Shown: in pieces, positions 27,281 through 35,229 of the stretch
Layout: every line of letters begins with the position of its first letter
How positions within the stretch are numbered: the stretch's first letter is position 1
Source of the DNA: Streptococcus sp. DTU_2020_1001019_1_SI_AUS_MUR_006
GTDB lineage: Bacteria; Bacillota; Bacilli; Lactobacillales; Streptococcaceae
Length of the DNA: 64,000 nucleotides
Reading direction: 5' to 3'
Assembly: GCF_032340315.1 (NCBI RefSeq)
Contig: NZ_CP135436.1
Coordinates: 1,075,501 to 1,139,500, forward strand
Made by a program: the position numbers and the translations under genes
The notes under the pieces: generated by a model
Seen by the model: the letters and a program-made list of their open reading frames with translations, nothing else
Databases searched by the model: none
What the model was told of the DNA's origin: nothing

Positions 27281-27634
27281 CTATTTCATCACGAAAATTT
27301 GAACAATCATGATGATATAGATGAGCAGTGTTAGTAAAAATCCAGCTCGCCAAAAGAATTTAATAAATTTTGGATAATAAAAGCTACGTCTTTTGTTTAA
27401 GAAGAAAAAGACTAACACAATTGCTAGTATTGATAAGGCTATTCCCAATACGGGAAGTTGATTGTGTGTAAACATCTTAGCCGTAATCAAATAATATTCA
27501 AATATTAGAAAAGGAAAAGCTAAATCAGCAGCATTGATGCCCCTTTTCTTTAACTTAAAGAGTCTGCTTAAAATAATCGCCAGAGCTAAGGTTAGTACCA
27601 AAAGCAAGATGGAAGCAAGTTTCATTAAAATCAT
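27281..27634 (-). CDS. DUF3397-like membrane protein
   Basis: 117 residues with four membrane spans (about 4-23, 36-52, 62-80, 93-114) and a basic cytoplasmic loop NKRRSFYYPKFIKFFWRAG. Spacing and length agree with the DUF3397 family, whose function is unknown. The ATG at 27634 stands 6 nt after an extended -10 box (TGA TACAAT) with no Shine-Dalgarno sequence, so the mRNA is probably leaderless. An ATG three codons later is an alternative start. Confidence 0.65.
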   Translation of the reverse strand: MILMKLASILLLVLTLALAIILSRLFKLKKRGINAADLAFPFLIFEYYLITAKMFTHNQLPVLGIALSILAIVLVFFFLNKRRSFYYPKFIKFFWRAGFLLTLLIYIIMIVQIFVMK

Positions 27635-27640
27635 ACCATT

Positions 27641-27649
27641 ATTGTATCA
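27641..27649 (-). promoter_or_regulatory. Extended -10 promoter of the DUF3397-like gene (leaderless)
   Basis: On the minus strand the sequence is TGA followed by TACAAT (27641-27646), with 6 nt to the ATG. Confidence 0.5.
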
Positions 27650-27885
27650 TAAAATTTTGAGAATAGAAAAGTAAATTCCGTGATTTATCACTGTTTTAGC
27701 AAAAAATCATTGGTAAGAAACAGGTTTTATAATTCCTGCTTGAACAGAATGAATCATGTGTTTGCTACGATGATAGTTTGAACTCTCAATATAAATCTTT
27801 TTTATGGTGACCATAGAAAAGATATATTAGTCAGAAAGAAAGAATAGTAGTAGAATGAGTGGCAAATAAAACAAAGGAGTTTCTT

Positions 27886-29136
27886 ATGAAATTAGTTACG
27901 TTATGGTCAAAACTCTCACTTGGTATCCAATTATTGGTGGCTTTGGTCTTGGGTGTGATTGCTGCAGTCATCTGGCCACAATTTGCAGGCTTTTATCAAT
28001 TTTTAGGTCAAGCCTTTATTAAATTGATCAATATGGTTATCATTCCTTTAATCTTCCCAACTATCGTTGTTGCGGTAGCTGGTGTTATCGGGAAAAAATC
28101 TTTTGGGAAAATCTTGACCAAGAGTTTGGTTTACTTTTTCGTAGTAACAACTGCTATTACTCTTTTGTTTGTATTTGCTAGTTACTATTTAGGATTTGGT
28201 CAAGGAGTGAATATCGGTCAAACTGGTGGTAACCTTGATGGAATTGCCAATAATGTAAAATTTAGCGAATTTTTGCTTGGTTTTATTCCATCAAATATCG
28301 TCAAGTCTCTTTCAGAAGGTGCCCTCTTGCCAATTATCGTGTTTGCCATCTTTCTTGGTTACGGAATTGGTAATCTTAAATCAGAGAAATCTCAGAAAAT
28401 TATCCAAGGTTTCCAAATCTGGATTGAGGCCATCTACAAGATTGTTACAGTGATCGTCAAACTTTCACCGATTGGAATTTTTGGATTTATCGCCAAAGAT
28501 GTTGCAACTACTGGCCTTGATAAATTGATTGGGCTTGGTCAATTTGTAATCGGAACTTACTTGGCTTATGCTGTATTGGTTCTCCTAATTTTCCCTTTGA
28601 TTGCTCTATTCTTTAAAGTACCATATTTGTCAGCCTTTCGTGAAAATTGGAGTCTCTTGACTCTGGCCTTTGTTACTGGTAGTTCTAGTGTTGTCTTGCC
28701 ATCACTTCTTAAAGATTTGAAAAAACAGGGGCATGACGAGCACACGATTGATTTAGTTGTTCCTTTAGGATATACTTTTAACTTAGAAGGAGCAGCAGTT
28801 TATTTCTCAGTAGCGACAATTTTTATTGCTCATGCCTACGGTATTCAATTTTCTTTATCAAGTCTCTTGTTTACTGTTTTATTGTTGACTTTGATTGGAA
28901 AAACTGCGGCAACCGTACCATCAGGAGCTATCGTGGTTCTACTAGCTGCAGCACCTCAGTTAGGCTTGCCAGTTGAAGGAGTAGCCTTGATCTTTGCAGT
29001 TGATTTCTTTGTCAATGCTGGCCGTACTATGATCAATGTTTTGGGTCAAATCTTAACAGTCAGCGTGATTGAAAAAACTGAAGGATATATTTTAGAAGAA
29101 GAAAAGGAAAGCCAACTTTCAGTCAGCTTTTCTTAA
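27886..29136 (+). CDS. Dicarboxylate/amino acid:cation symporter (DAACS, GltP-like)
   Basis: 416 residues from the ATG at 27886, which has acaaaggag upstream; the GTG at 27859 lacks such a site. Eight or more membrane spans are present. Family hallmarks are the serine-rich hairpin TGSSSVVLPSLLKDL, the PLGYTFNLEGAAVYFSVATIFIAHAYG helix with the NLEGAA substrate region, and DFFVNAGRTMINVLG. Members import glutamate, aspartate or related acids with protons or sodium; some carry serine/threonine or cystine, so the substrate is not certain. It is followed within 14 nt by an ATP-grasp gene, suggesting transport and use of the same substrate. Confidence 0.88.
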   Translation: MKLVTLWSKLSLGIQLLVALVLGVIAAVIWPQFAGFYQFLGQAFIKLINMVIIPLIFPTIVVAVAGVIGKKSFGKILTKSLVYFFVVTTAITLLFVFASYYLGFGQGVNIGQTGGNLDGIANNVKFSEFLLGFIPSNIVKSLSEGALLPIIVFAIFLGYGIGNLKSEKSQKIIQGFQIWIEAIYKIVTVIVKLSPIGIFGFIAKDVATTGLDKLIGLGQFVIGTYLAYAVLVLLIFPLIALFFKVPYLSAFRENWSLLTLAFVTGSSSVVLPSLLKDLKKQGHDEHTIDLVVPLGYTFNLEGAAVYFSVATIFIAHAYGIQFSLSSLLFTVLLLTLIGKTAATVPSGAIVVLLAAAPQLGLPVEGVALIFAVDFFVNAGRTMINVLGQILTVSVIEKTEGYILEEEKESQLSVSFS

Positions 29137-29150
29137 GGAGTATATGAGTA

Positions 29151-30092
29151 ATGAGTGAAGCAAAAGTTTATGTAATTCATGAGAATCTTGAATGGACCCA
29201 GCATTTGGTCAAATGGTTGGAAGAACTAGAAGTCCCTTATGAACTGTGGGATTTGTCTAGTGGAATTTTGGATCTGCAAAGTCCACCGCCACAGGGTATC
29301 TTTTACAATCGTATGTCTGCGTCTTCTCACACCAGAGGACATCGCTATGCGCCAGAATTTACAGAGCAGGTGATTACTTGGTTAGAAGCCCACGGACGCA
29401 AGGTTGTGAATGGAACAGGTGCTATCAACCTTGAAATCAGTAAAATCAAACAATATTTGAAGTTAAACGAGTCAGGCATTGAGACTCCTGCGACAGTTGC
29501 AGTTCTGGGCCAAGAAAATATCATTGAAGCAGCCAGAAAATTGAACATCTATCCATTGATTACCAAGCACAATCGAGCAGGTAAGGGGTTAGGCGTTCAA
29601 CTCTTCCAAAATGAAGAAGAACTTGAAGCTTATGTCAATAGTCCTCTCTTTGAACCATCAGTGGACGGGATCACCTTGTTACAAGCCTATATCAAACCAA
29701 GTGATGGACGCATCCGTCGTTCAGAGTTTATCAACCAAAAGTTCCTTTATACTGTTTCAATCGATTCTTCAGATGGTTTCCAACTGTGCCCAGCAGATGG
29801 TTGCCAAATCGGCAAGAGACCAGAGCAACTGGAAACGTCTGAGAAATTCCAGATTACAGAACCTTTACCAGATTCTCGAAGAGAAGCTTATGAGAACTTC
29901 CTTAAGAATGCTCAGATTGAAGTTGCTGCTATTGAATGGGTTCAGTCAGAGAGTGGTGATATTTATGTTTATGATGTAAATACCAACACAAACTACAATC
30001 CTACCGCAGAAAAAAATGCCAATATTTTTGCTCACCAACATTTGGCTCACTATCTAAAAACAGAATTGCAAGCCCTAACGAGTGGACAATAA
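29151..30092 (+). CDS. RimK-like ATP-grasp ligase
   Basis: 313 residues, cytoplasmic. The ATP-grasp pattern is visible: INLEISKIKQYLKLNESGIETPAT, LITKHNRAGKGLGVQLF (nucleotide-binding lysines and flexible loop), and the metal-binding end VAAIEWVQSESGDIYVYDVNTNTNYN. Enzymes of this group join a carboxylate to an amine using ATP, for example adding glutamate. It is co-transcribed with the upstream acidic amino-acid symporter (14-nt spacing), so a glutamate- or aspartate-like substrate is a reasonable guess. No close named relative is recognised. Confidence 0.75.
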   Translation: MSEAKVYVIHENLEWTQHLVKWLEELEVPYELWDLSSGILDLQSPPPQGIFYNRMSASSHTRGHRYAPEFTEQVITWLEAHGRKVVNGTGAINLEISKIKQYLKLNESGIETPATVAVLGQENIIEAARKLNIYPLITKHNRAGKGLGVQLFQNEEELEAYVNSPLFEPSVDGITLLQAYIKPSDGRIRRSEFINQKFLYTVSIDSSDGFQLCPADGCQIGKRPEQLETSEKFQITEPLPDSRREAYENFLKNAQIEVAAIEWVQSESGDIYVYDVNTNTNYNPTAEKNANIFAHQHLAHYLKTELQALTSGQ

Positions 30093-30107
30093 AGTAGGAA
30101 ATTCAAA

Positions 30108-30140
30108 AATCCCCCAGTATTAAATGACTGGGGGATTGAT
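30108..30140 (+). terminator. Terminator-like hairpin after ATP-grasp gene
   Basis: The arms aatcccccagt / actgggggatt around attaaatg form a strong stem, followed by gatttgttta. Confidence 0.65.
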
Positions 30141-30146
30141 TTGTTT

Positions 30147-30305
30147 ATACTCTTCGAAAATCTCTTCAAACCAAGTCAGCTTCCATCTGCAACCTCAAAA
30201 TAGTATTTTGAGCTGCCTTCGTCAGTTCTATCCACAACCTCAAAACGGTGTTTTGAGCAACCTGTGGCTCGCTTCCTAGTTTGTTCTTTGATTTTCATTG
30301 AGTAT
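30147..30305. repeat. BOX element
   Basis: The ends atactcttcgaaaatc and gattttcattgagtat are the same as in the copy at 10101. Internally the caaaat.g..ttttgag dyad appears twice (around 30198 and 30240), so this copy carries a repeated boxB-like segment. It lies between the convergent ATP-grasp and YihY genes. Confidence 0.85.
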
Positions 30306-30319
30306 TAATCGATAAAAAA

Positions 30320-31183
30320 TTATTGCTTTGCTTTAAAGTTTGGGTCTTTTAGGCTTTGGACACTCGCATTGATCACTGCACCGATAATCAATATTTTGGC
30401 AATAATAATGAACCAGAACATCATGACAACAACGATGATGGAACTGAAAAATCGAACGTCGACTAGATAGTTGACATAGTTATTGAAATAAGCTGAAAAG
30501 ATCGTTAATAGAGATATGAGAGTAAGAAGTACGAACAGACTTCCAGGAAGGACATAACGAATACGACCGACTTTCACATTTGGAAGGAAATAATAGAGCA
30601 TGATCAAAATTGCAAAAAGTAAGGCATAAATCAGCGGTCCTGTAAAATCCTGTAAATATGCAAATAGAGAACTTTCGGATTTCCAGTAGTTTTTTAACAA
30701 ATCCAATAACATATGACCAAACATACTTAGGAATAGGGCTATAGCAAAGAGAATTTGAAGTCCCAAACTAACTAGGAGACTCATCAGTTGGTGTGAGATA
30801 ATTCCTCTATTTTTTGCAATTCCATAAGCTTTATTAAAAGATTTTTGGAGGAAATTCATGGATTTTGAAAAGGTCCAAAGAGCTGATATTACCGCAAAAC
30901 TCAAGAGTCCAGCAGATGGTTGTGTCAGCACTTCACGAGCAATCTTTGCTACTACATCATAGATCGTATCTGGTAAAAATTCCTTTAGTGTGATCAAGAA
31001 ATCAGAGATCGGAATTTGAAAATAAGGCAAGATATTGACGGCTATCATAAGTAAAGGAAAGATTGAAATCAACCAATAATAAGCCACAGCTACACTGGTT
31101 AATTCACTATCTGAGACTTGATAGTAATGCAAAAAAGCTTTTAACAGAGGTTTATCTGTTATTTTTCTCCATAGCTTTATCAT
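30320..31183 (-). CDS. YihY/BrkB family membrane protein
   Basis: 287 residues with six membrane spans. The opening AYYWLISIFPLLMIAV and later SALWTFSKSMNFLQKSFNKAYG are characteristic of the YihY/BrkB family (once called ribonuclease BN, wrongly). The physiological role is unresolved. It is the last gene of a leftward run after the antiporter, with 42 nt between. Confidence 0.85.
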   Translation of the reverse strand: MIKLWRKITDKPLLKAFLHYYQVSDSELTSVAVAYYWLISIFPLLMIAVNILPYFQIPISDFLITLKEFLPDTIYDVVAKIAREVLTQPSAGLLSFAVISALWTFSKSMNFLQKSFNKAYGIAKNRGIISHQLMSLLVSLGLQILFAIALFLSMFGHMLLDLLKNYWKSESSLFAYLQDFTGPLIYALLFAILIMLYYFLPNVKVGRIRYVLPGSLFVLLTLISLLTIFSAYFNNYVNYLVDVRFFSSIIVVVMMFWFIIIAKILIIGAVINASVQSLKDPNFKAKQ

Positions 31184-31225
31184 TTATCAATCCTCCATTT
31201 TTTAATTGTTTATGTTATATAGCCA

Positions 31226-33280
31226 TTAATTTCTGCGAACTAATTCCATCATATCATAAGGTAATGTGTTGGCTGATTCTTTTAGAGAATAGGTTTCTAG
31301 GTTGTTTACATTTTGTCGTAGTTTTTTAGCATACTGGGCTGAGATGAGTTTTTGTTTCTCGTACTCAAAGATGCATTTACGTTCTAGATAATAACCTCTC
31401 AACATTTCGTCGATATTATTGGGTTTAATACGATTGATAACCCGCTCCACAAAGGCACCACTGGTAATATGACTGGTTTCACGGAGACGCGATTCCTGCA
31501 TGAAGCTGATCAGAGAACTCTTATAAATCCCTTTGAGGTTTTCCAAACTTTCGATGATGATTTCAGTGTTGGCTAGATAGAGCTCTGCAATCTGGTCATA
31601 ATCGATGGCAAGAAGTCTTTGATTTTCCTTGTCTCTCCAAGAACGAAAGGTTTTGCCAAATGTGAGCAACTCATGAAGGAGAAAACGCACAATCCGTATA
31701 GAAACAAGGAAGTAGTAGGTTAGTCGAGAAGCAAAGTTTCGCTTAATATTTTTCTCCATGCTTTTCAGGTAACGTTGGTAGACACGATATCCTCTTTCGC
31801 CGATTTTGCCTTCTTCATAGGCCTGTTCCAAACCATCGTTCTCGATACTGAGAATCAAGAGTTTCAGAGCTTCCCAGTCTTCTTGGATTTCTTTATTTTC
31901 TTGGCTTAGAATGAGATTTTCAATCCGTCCATGATAGTTATCAATCGCAGCATAGAGGGGAACCTTGTTTTTAGTATGGTCCAAATCTCTCTCTAACTCC
32001 ATGGCAACATCGTTTAGGATAGCGATATGCATGAGATGATCCTTAGATGGCTCTTGCTCTTCCGAAAGGTGTGGCAAGACCAGTAATCCAGTAAGAAAAC
32101 TGACAAGGGTTACACCTGCGACGAGGAAGAGAAGAAGAGGATATTCTTGTTCCAGATTAGTAGGTATCAAGAGGATGGTGGCGATAGACACTGTTCCTTT
32201 AACTCCAGAAAATGTCAAGAGAAGCATATCTTTGACATACTTGTGGAGGCTTTTTTGAAGTTTCTTTATTCGAAACGCGTAAAAACCGTAAATCATTACA
32301 AAGCGGATAGCAAAGAGTAAGAAAGTTAAAAGGAAGACAGTGATGAGAAGGAGCACATTGTTATAAAAAGCACTCTTAAGAATCGGCTCCGCAATCATTT
32401 CCAGTTCCATTCCTAACAGTACGAAGACAGAACCATTGAGCATAAAGGTTACAGTGTGCCAAACGGTCTCGGTCACTGTATCCACTTGAGCTTCTAGAAG
32501 ATTGATCTTTTTAAAACGACTGGCTTTTAAAATACCAGCGACAACGACTGCGATAATTCCAGAAACGTGAATCTCTTCAGCGATGAAGAAGGTTAGAAGT
32601 GGTAAACTGAGATCTAATAGAAGTTCACTGGCTATATCAGTAGCTCGAACACTGAGTAGAAAAGTATGGAGGAAACGATTGATTAAGGCTGTTATGAAGC
32701 CGACTGCAAACCCTCCAACGATGGAAATAGCTAGGGAAATTCCTGCTTGAGCGATTGAAAAGGTTCCCGTTGTCCATGCGATGAGAGCTACACGAAAGGC
32801 AATTAGCCCAGAAGCGTCATTTAACAAGCCTTCCCCTTTTAAGATATTTGAAATTCGTTTTGGAAAGGTAAATCGTTCAGAAAGGGAAGCAAAAGCAACC
32901 AGGTCAGTAGGACCAAGTGCAGCCCCTACGGCTAGGCAGGCTGCTAATGGTAAGCTCGCCCAAAGAACATGGGCAAGTCCTCCCATACTTAGAGTAGATA
33001 TAAAGATGACAGGGAAAATTAGATAGAGAACGATTCTCCAGTGCTTTAGGATAGAGGTTACATCTGCTTCTTGAGCTTCACGAAAGAGTAGTGGACCAAT
33101 GACTAAAGCTAGAAACAACTCAGTATCTAAGTGATATTGGTTGTTGGGTAAGCAAAGACCAAGTCCGATTCCCAGAAGAATCTGAATCAGGGGCATGGGT
33201 AAAAAGGGAAGCAGCTTATTGGTCGTACTAGAAACAATGAGAACAAGCAAAAATATCAAGAGATAAAAAAGTAAATCCAT
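31226..33280 (-). CDS. Na+/H+ antiporter (CPA1 family)
   Basis: 684 residues. The N-terminal 410 form about 12 membrane spans with the CPA1 hallmark GAALGPTDLVAFASL (acidic ion-binding position) and KGEGLLNDASGLIAF. The C-terminal 270 residues are a charged helical cytoplasmic domain that probably regulates the pump. It expels sodium or potassium in exchange for protons. It follows a small helical protein gene by 11 nt and so belongs to the leftward operon that begins with the radical SAM gene. Confidence 0.9.
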   Translation of the reverse strand: MDLLFYLLIFLLVLIVSSTTNKLLPFLPMPLIQILLGIGLGLCLPNNQYHLDTELFLALVIGPLLFREAQEADVTSILKHWRIVLYLIFPVIFISTLSMGGLAHVLWASLPLAACLAVGAALGPTDLVAFASLSERFTFPKRISNILKGEGLLNDASGLIAFRVALIAWTTGTFSIAQAGISLAISIVGGFAVGFITALINRFLHTFLLSVRATDIASELLLDLSLPLLTFFIAEEIHVSGIIAVVVAGILKASRFKKINLLEAQVDTVTETVWHTVTFMLNGSVFVLLGMELEMIAEPILKSAFYNNVLLLITVFLLTFLLFAIRFVMIYGFYAFRIKKLQKSLHKYVKDMLLLTFSGVKGTVSIATILLIPTNLEQEYPLLLFLVAGVTLVSFLTGLLVLPHLSEEQEPSKDHLMHIAILNDVAMELERDLDHTKNKVPLYAAIDNYHGRIENLILSQENKEIQEDWEALKLLILSIENDGLEQAYEEGKIGERGYRVYQRYLKSMEKNIKRNFASRLTYYFLVSIRIVRFLLHELLTFGKTFRSWRDKENQRLLAIDYDQIAELYLANTEIIIESLENLKGIYKSSLISFMQESRLRETSHITSGAFVERVINRIKPNNIDEMLRGYYLERKCIFEYEKQKLISAQYAKKLRQNVNNLETYSLKESANTLPYDMMELVRRN

Positions 33281-33291
33281 CTTCTACCTCC

Positions 33292-33546
33292 TTATTTTTG
33301 TTTTCGACAAGCTTCAAAAAGTTCCTTTTGTTCTTGGATTTTTTGATCAATTTTCGAGCAGTCCTTGTGCTCGATTTTCTTCTGACAACGCTCCATTTCA
33401 AGTGTTATCATTTTTTTCTTGATTTTCAGCATCTTCTTGCTCATATGAGCTTCATCTAACATACCAACTGCCCGTTCATGTTGGGTTGATTCTACAAAGT
33501 TGTGGCGAAGAGCTTCTATTTTATCTCGTAGGTATTGTTTATCCAT
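33292..33546 (-). CDS. Small helical protein, 84 residues, unknown
   Basis: Highly charged and almost entirely helical (MDKQYLRDKIEALRHNFVES...), with three cysteines and coiled-coil character. There is no signal or membrane span and I recognise no family. It overlaps the upstream methyltransferase by 8 nt and is 11 nt from the antiporter, so it is a real member of the operon by position. Confidence 0.65.
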   Translation of the reverse strand: MDKQYLRDKIEALRHNFVESTQHERAVGMLDEAHMSKKMLKIKKKMITLEMERCQKKIEHKDCSKIDQKIQEQKELFEACRKQK

Positions 33547-34096
33547 GTCGATACCTTTCTAATTTTTCAATCATGACTAAAAACGGTGGATTGTTGATTT
33601 GGTTGAGGGTACGATAGATTGTAGCAGTGTATTCTTGTTGTGGCAACTGGCTGACAAAATCCATGACTGCATCCCGTTCGATATCTCCGCCTTCATGCCC
33701 GTAATAAATCATGATGGCTATTCGTCCACCTTTAACTAGCATTTGGCAAAGTTTATCCAGTGCTTCAATAGTTGTTTGAGGTTGGGTGATAATGCTTTTA
33801 TCAGCTGAAGGAAGATAACCAAGATTAAAGATGGCAGCTTTCACCTTAGTTACAAACTGATCCACGGTTTCATGACCTTGTAGGATTAATTCTGCATTGG
33901 TCAAACCAGCTTCTTGCAGGCGTTGGCTTGTTTTTTCTATAGCTTGTTCCTGTATATCGAAAGCATAGACTTGTTTAGCTAACTTAGCTAGAAAAAGGGT
34001 ATCATGGCCATTTCCCATGGTCGCATCAACGACAATATCCTCTTGGGTGATGACTTGGGCAAGAAAATCATGCGCCATTTCAAGTGGTCTTTTCAT
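33539..34096 (-). CDS. mnmM: tRNA (mnm5s2U34) methyltransferase, MnmM/YtqB type
   Basis: 185-residue Rossmann-fold SAM methyltransferase. Motif I is VVDATMGNGHDTLFLA and motif II is YAFDIQEQAI; the FNLGYLPSADK block replaces the usual NPPY and is typical of YtqB-like enzymes. In Bacillus and Staphylococcus these complete the 5-methylaminomethyl-2-thiouridine wobble modification. The start has caggag upstream, inside the end of the radical SAM gene (17-nt overlap). Confidence 0.8.
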   Translation of the reverse strand: MKRPLEMAHDFLAQVITQEDIVVDATMGNGHDTLFLAKLAKQVYAFDIQEQAIEKTSQRLQEAGLTNAELILQGHETVDQFVTKVKAAIFNLGYLPSADKSIITQPQTTIEALDKLCQMLVKGGRIAIMIYYGHEGGDIERDAVMDFVSQLPQQEYTATIYRTLNQINNPPFLVMIEKLERYRHG

Positions 34097-35027
34097 TCAT
34101 AAACTCCTGTTTTACAGCCTTGCATCCTTGGACGCTACCGCGTCGTCTCATTTCAGCCTCAATGCTATTTAGAACTTCCCATTTATTGAGACTCCACATA
34201 GGACCAATCAACATATCCCTAGGCGCATCACCTGTAATCCGATGGATAACGATATGTTTGGGAATAATTTCTAGTTGGTCACAGATAACCTTGACATATT
34301 CATCCTGACTCATGAGCTGCAAACGACCTTCATGATAATCCCTTTGCATCCGAGTATTGATCATGAGATGAAGTAGGTGAAGTTTAATCCCTTGGATATC
34401 ATTGTCCCTTACACAACGCCGAACGTTTTCCACCATCATGTCATGAGTTTCACCTGGCAAACCATTGATCAAATGGGCAACAATCTCAATCTTCGGATAC
34501 TTTCGAAGTCGTTTGACTGTCTCTACGTAGAGTTCATAGGAATGGGCGCGGTTAATCAATTCTGAAGTTTCTTCATAAGTAGTTTGTAAGCCTAGTTCTA
34601 CAGTAACATGCATTCGCTCTGATAATTCTGCCAAGTATTTAATTGTTTCATCAGGAAGGCAATCTGGTCGAGTTCCAATATTGATGCCAACTACACCTGG
34701 TTCGTTGATAGCTTGTTCATAGCGCTCGCGAATCACTTCCAGCTTTTCATGTGTATTGGTAAAATTTTGGAAGTAAACCAAATACTTTTTAACATCTGGC
34801 CACTTACGGTGCATAAAGTCAATTTCCTTATAGAATTGCTCGCGAATAGGAGCATCAGGAGCAACGATTGCATCTCCAGAACCAGAAACCGTACAAAAAG
34901 TACAGCCCCCATGTGCTACAGTTCCATCGCGATTGGGACAATCAAAGCCAGCATCAATAGGGACTTTAAAAGTCTTTTCTCCAAATAAATTTCGATAGTA
35001 ATCATTTAAGGTATTATAGGATTTCAT
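34080..35027 (-). CDS. Radical SAM protein, TIGR01212/YhcC type
   Basis: 315 residues from the ATG at 35027. The cluster motif is CPNRDGTVAHGGCTFC with the long spacing of Elp3/YhcC-like radical SAM proteins. Later motifs include GINIGTRPDCLPDE and VELGLQTTYEETSELINRAHS. The target is unknown, but its operon mate modifies tRNA. The frame extends to a TTG at 35063, but that TTG is part of a TTGAGT -35 box whose TATAAT ends 7 nt before the chosen ATG. The mRNA is thus probably leaderless. Confidence 0.85.
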   Translation of the reverse strand: MKSYNTLNDYYRNLFGEKTFKVPIDAGFDCPNRDGTVAHGGCTFCTVSGSGDAIVAPDAPIREQFYKEIDFMHRKWPDVKKYLVYFQNFTNTHEKLEVIRERYEQAINEPGVVGINIGTRPDCLPDETIKYLAELSERMHVTVELGLQTTYEETSELINRAHSYELYVETVKRLRKYPKIEIVAHLINGLPGETHDMMVENVRRCVRDNDIQGIKLHLLHLMINTRMQRDYHEGRLQLMSQDEYVKVICDQLEIIPKHIVIHRITGDAPRDMLIGPMWSLNKWEVLNSIEAEMRRRGSVQGCKAVKQEFMNEKTT

Positions 35028-35034
35028 AGCTAAT

Positions 35035-35063
35035 ATTATATCAGAAAAGACCCGCAAACTCAA
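35035..35063 (-). promoter_or_regulatory. Promoter of the radical SAM operon (leaderless)
   Basis: On the minus strand: TTGAGT (35058-35063), a 17-nt spacer ending in TGA, then TATAAT (35035-35040). The ATG follows after 7 nt. Confidence 0.7.
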
Positions 35064-35136
35064 AAAAGGTCAGTAAGAGAGAGCATGCCTAGAAAGTGAA
35101 ACGAAAGAAAAAGTCAAATTTTTTTTTATAAAAGCC

Positions 35137-35164
35137 TTTACAAAAAAATAAAAAGTGGTAAAAT
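35137..35164 (+). promoter_or_regulatory. Promoter of ptsG
   Basis: TTTACA (35137-35142), a 16-nt spacer and TAAAAT (35159-35164) preceded by TGG. The large palindrome lies just after the expected start site. Confidence 0.65.
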
Positions 35165-35180
35165 TAAAACATAAACATGC

Positions 35181-35205
35181 GCAAACGTTTTCGTAAAACG
35201 TTTGC
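35181..35205. promoter_or_regulatory. LacI/CcpA-type operator palindrome upstream of ptsG
   Basis: A perfect inverted repeat with arms gcaaacgtttt and aaaacgtttgc and a 3-nt centre (cgt). AAACGTTT cores are typical of LacI-family regulators (CcpA, MalR). Located downstream of the -10 box, it would block elongation or initiation when bound. Confidence 0.7.
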
Positions 35206-35229
35206 CGAATAAATATAAAGGAGATTTGA

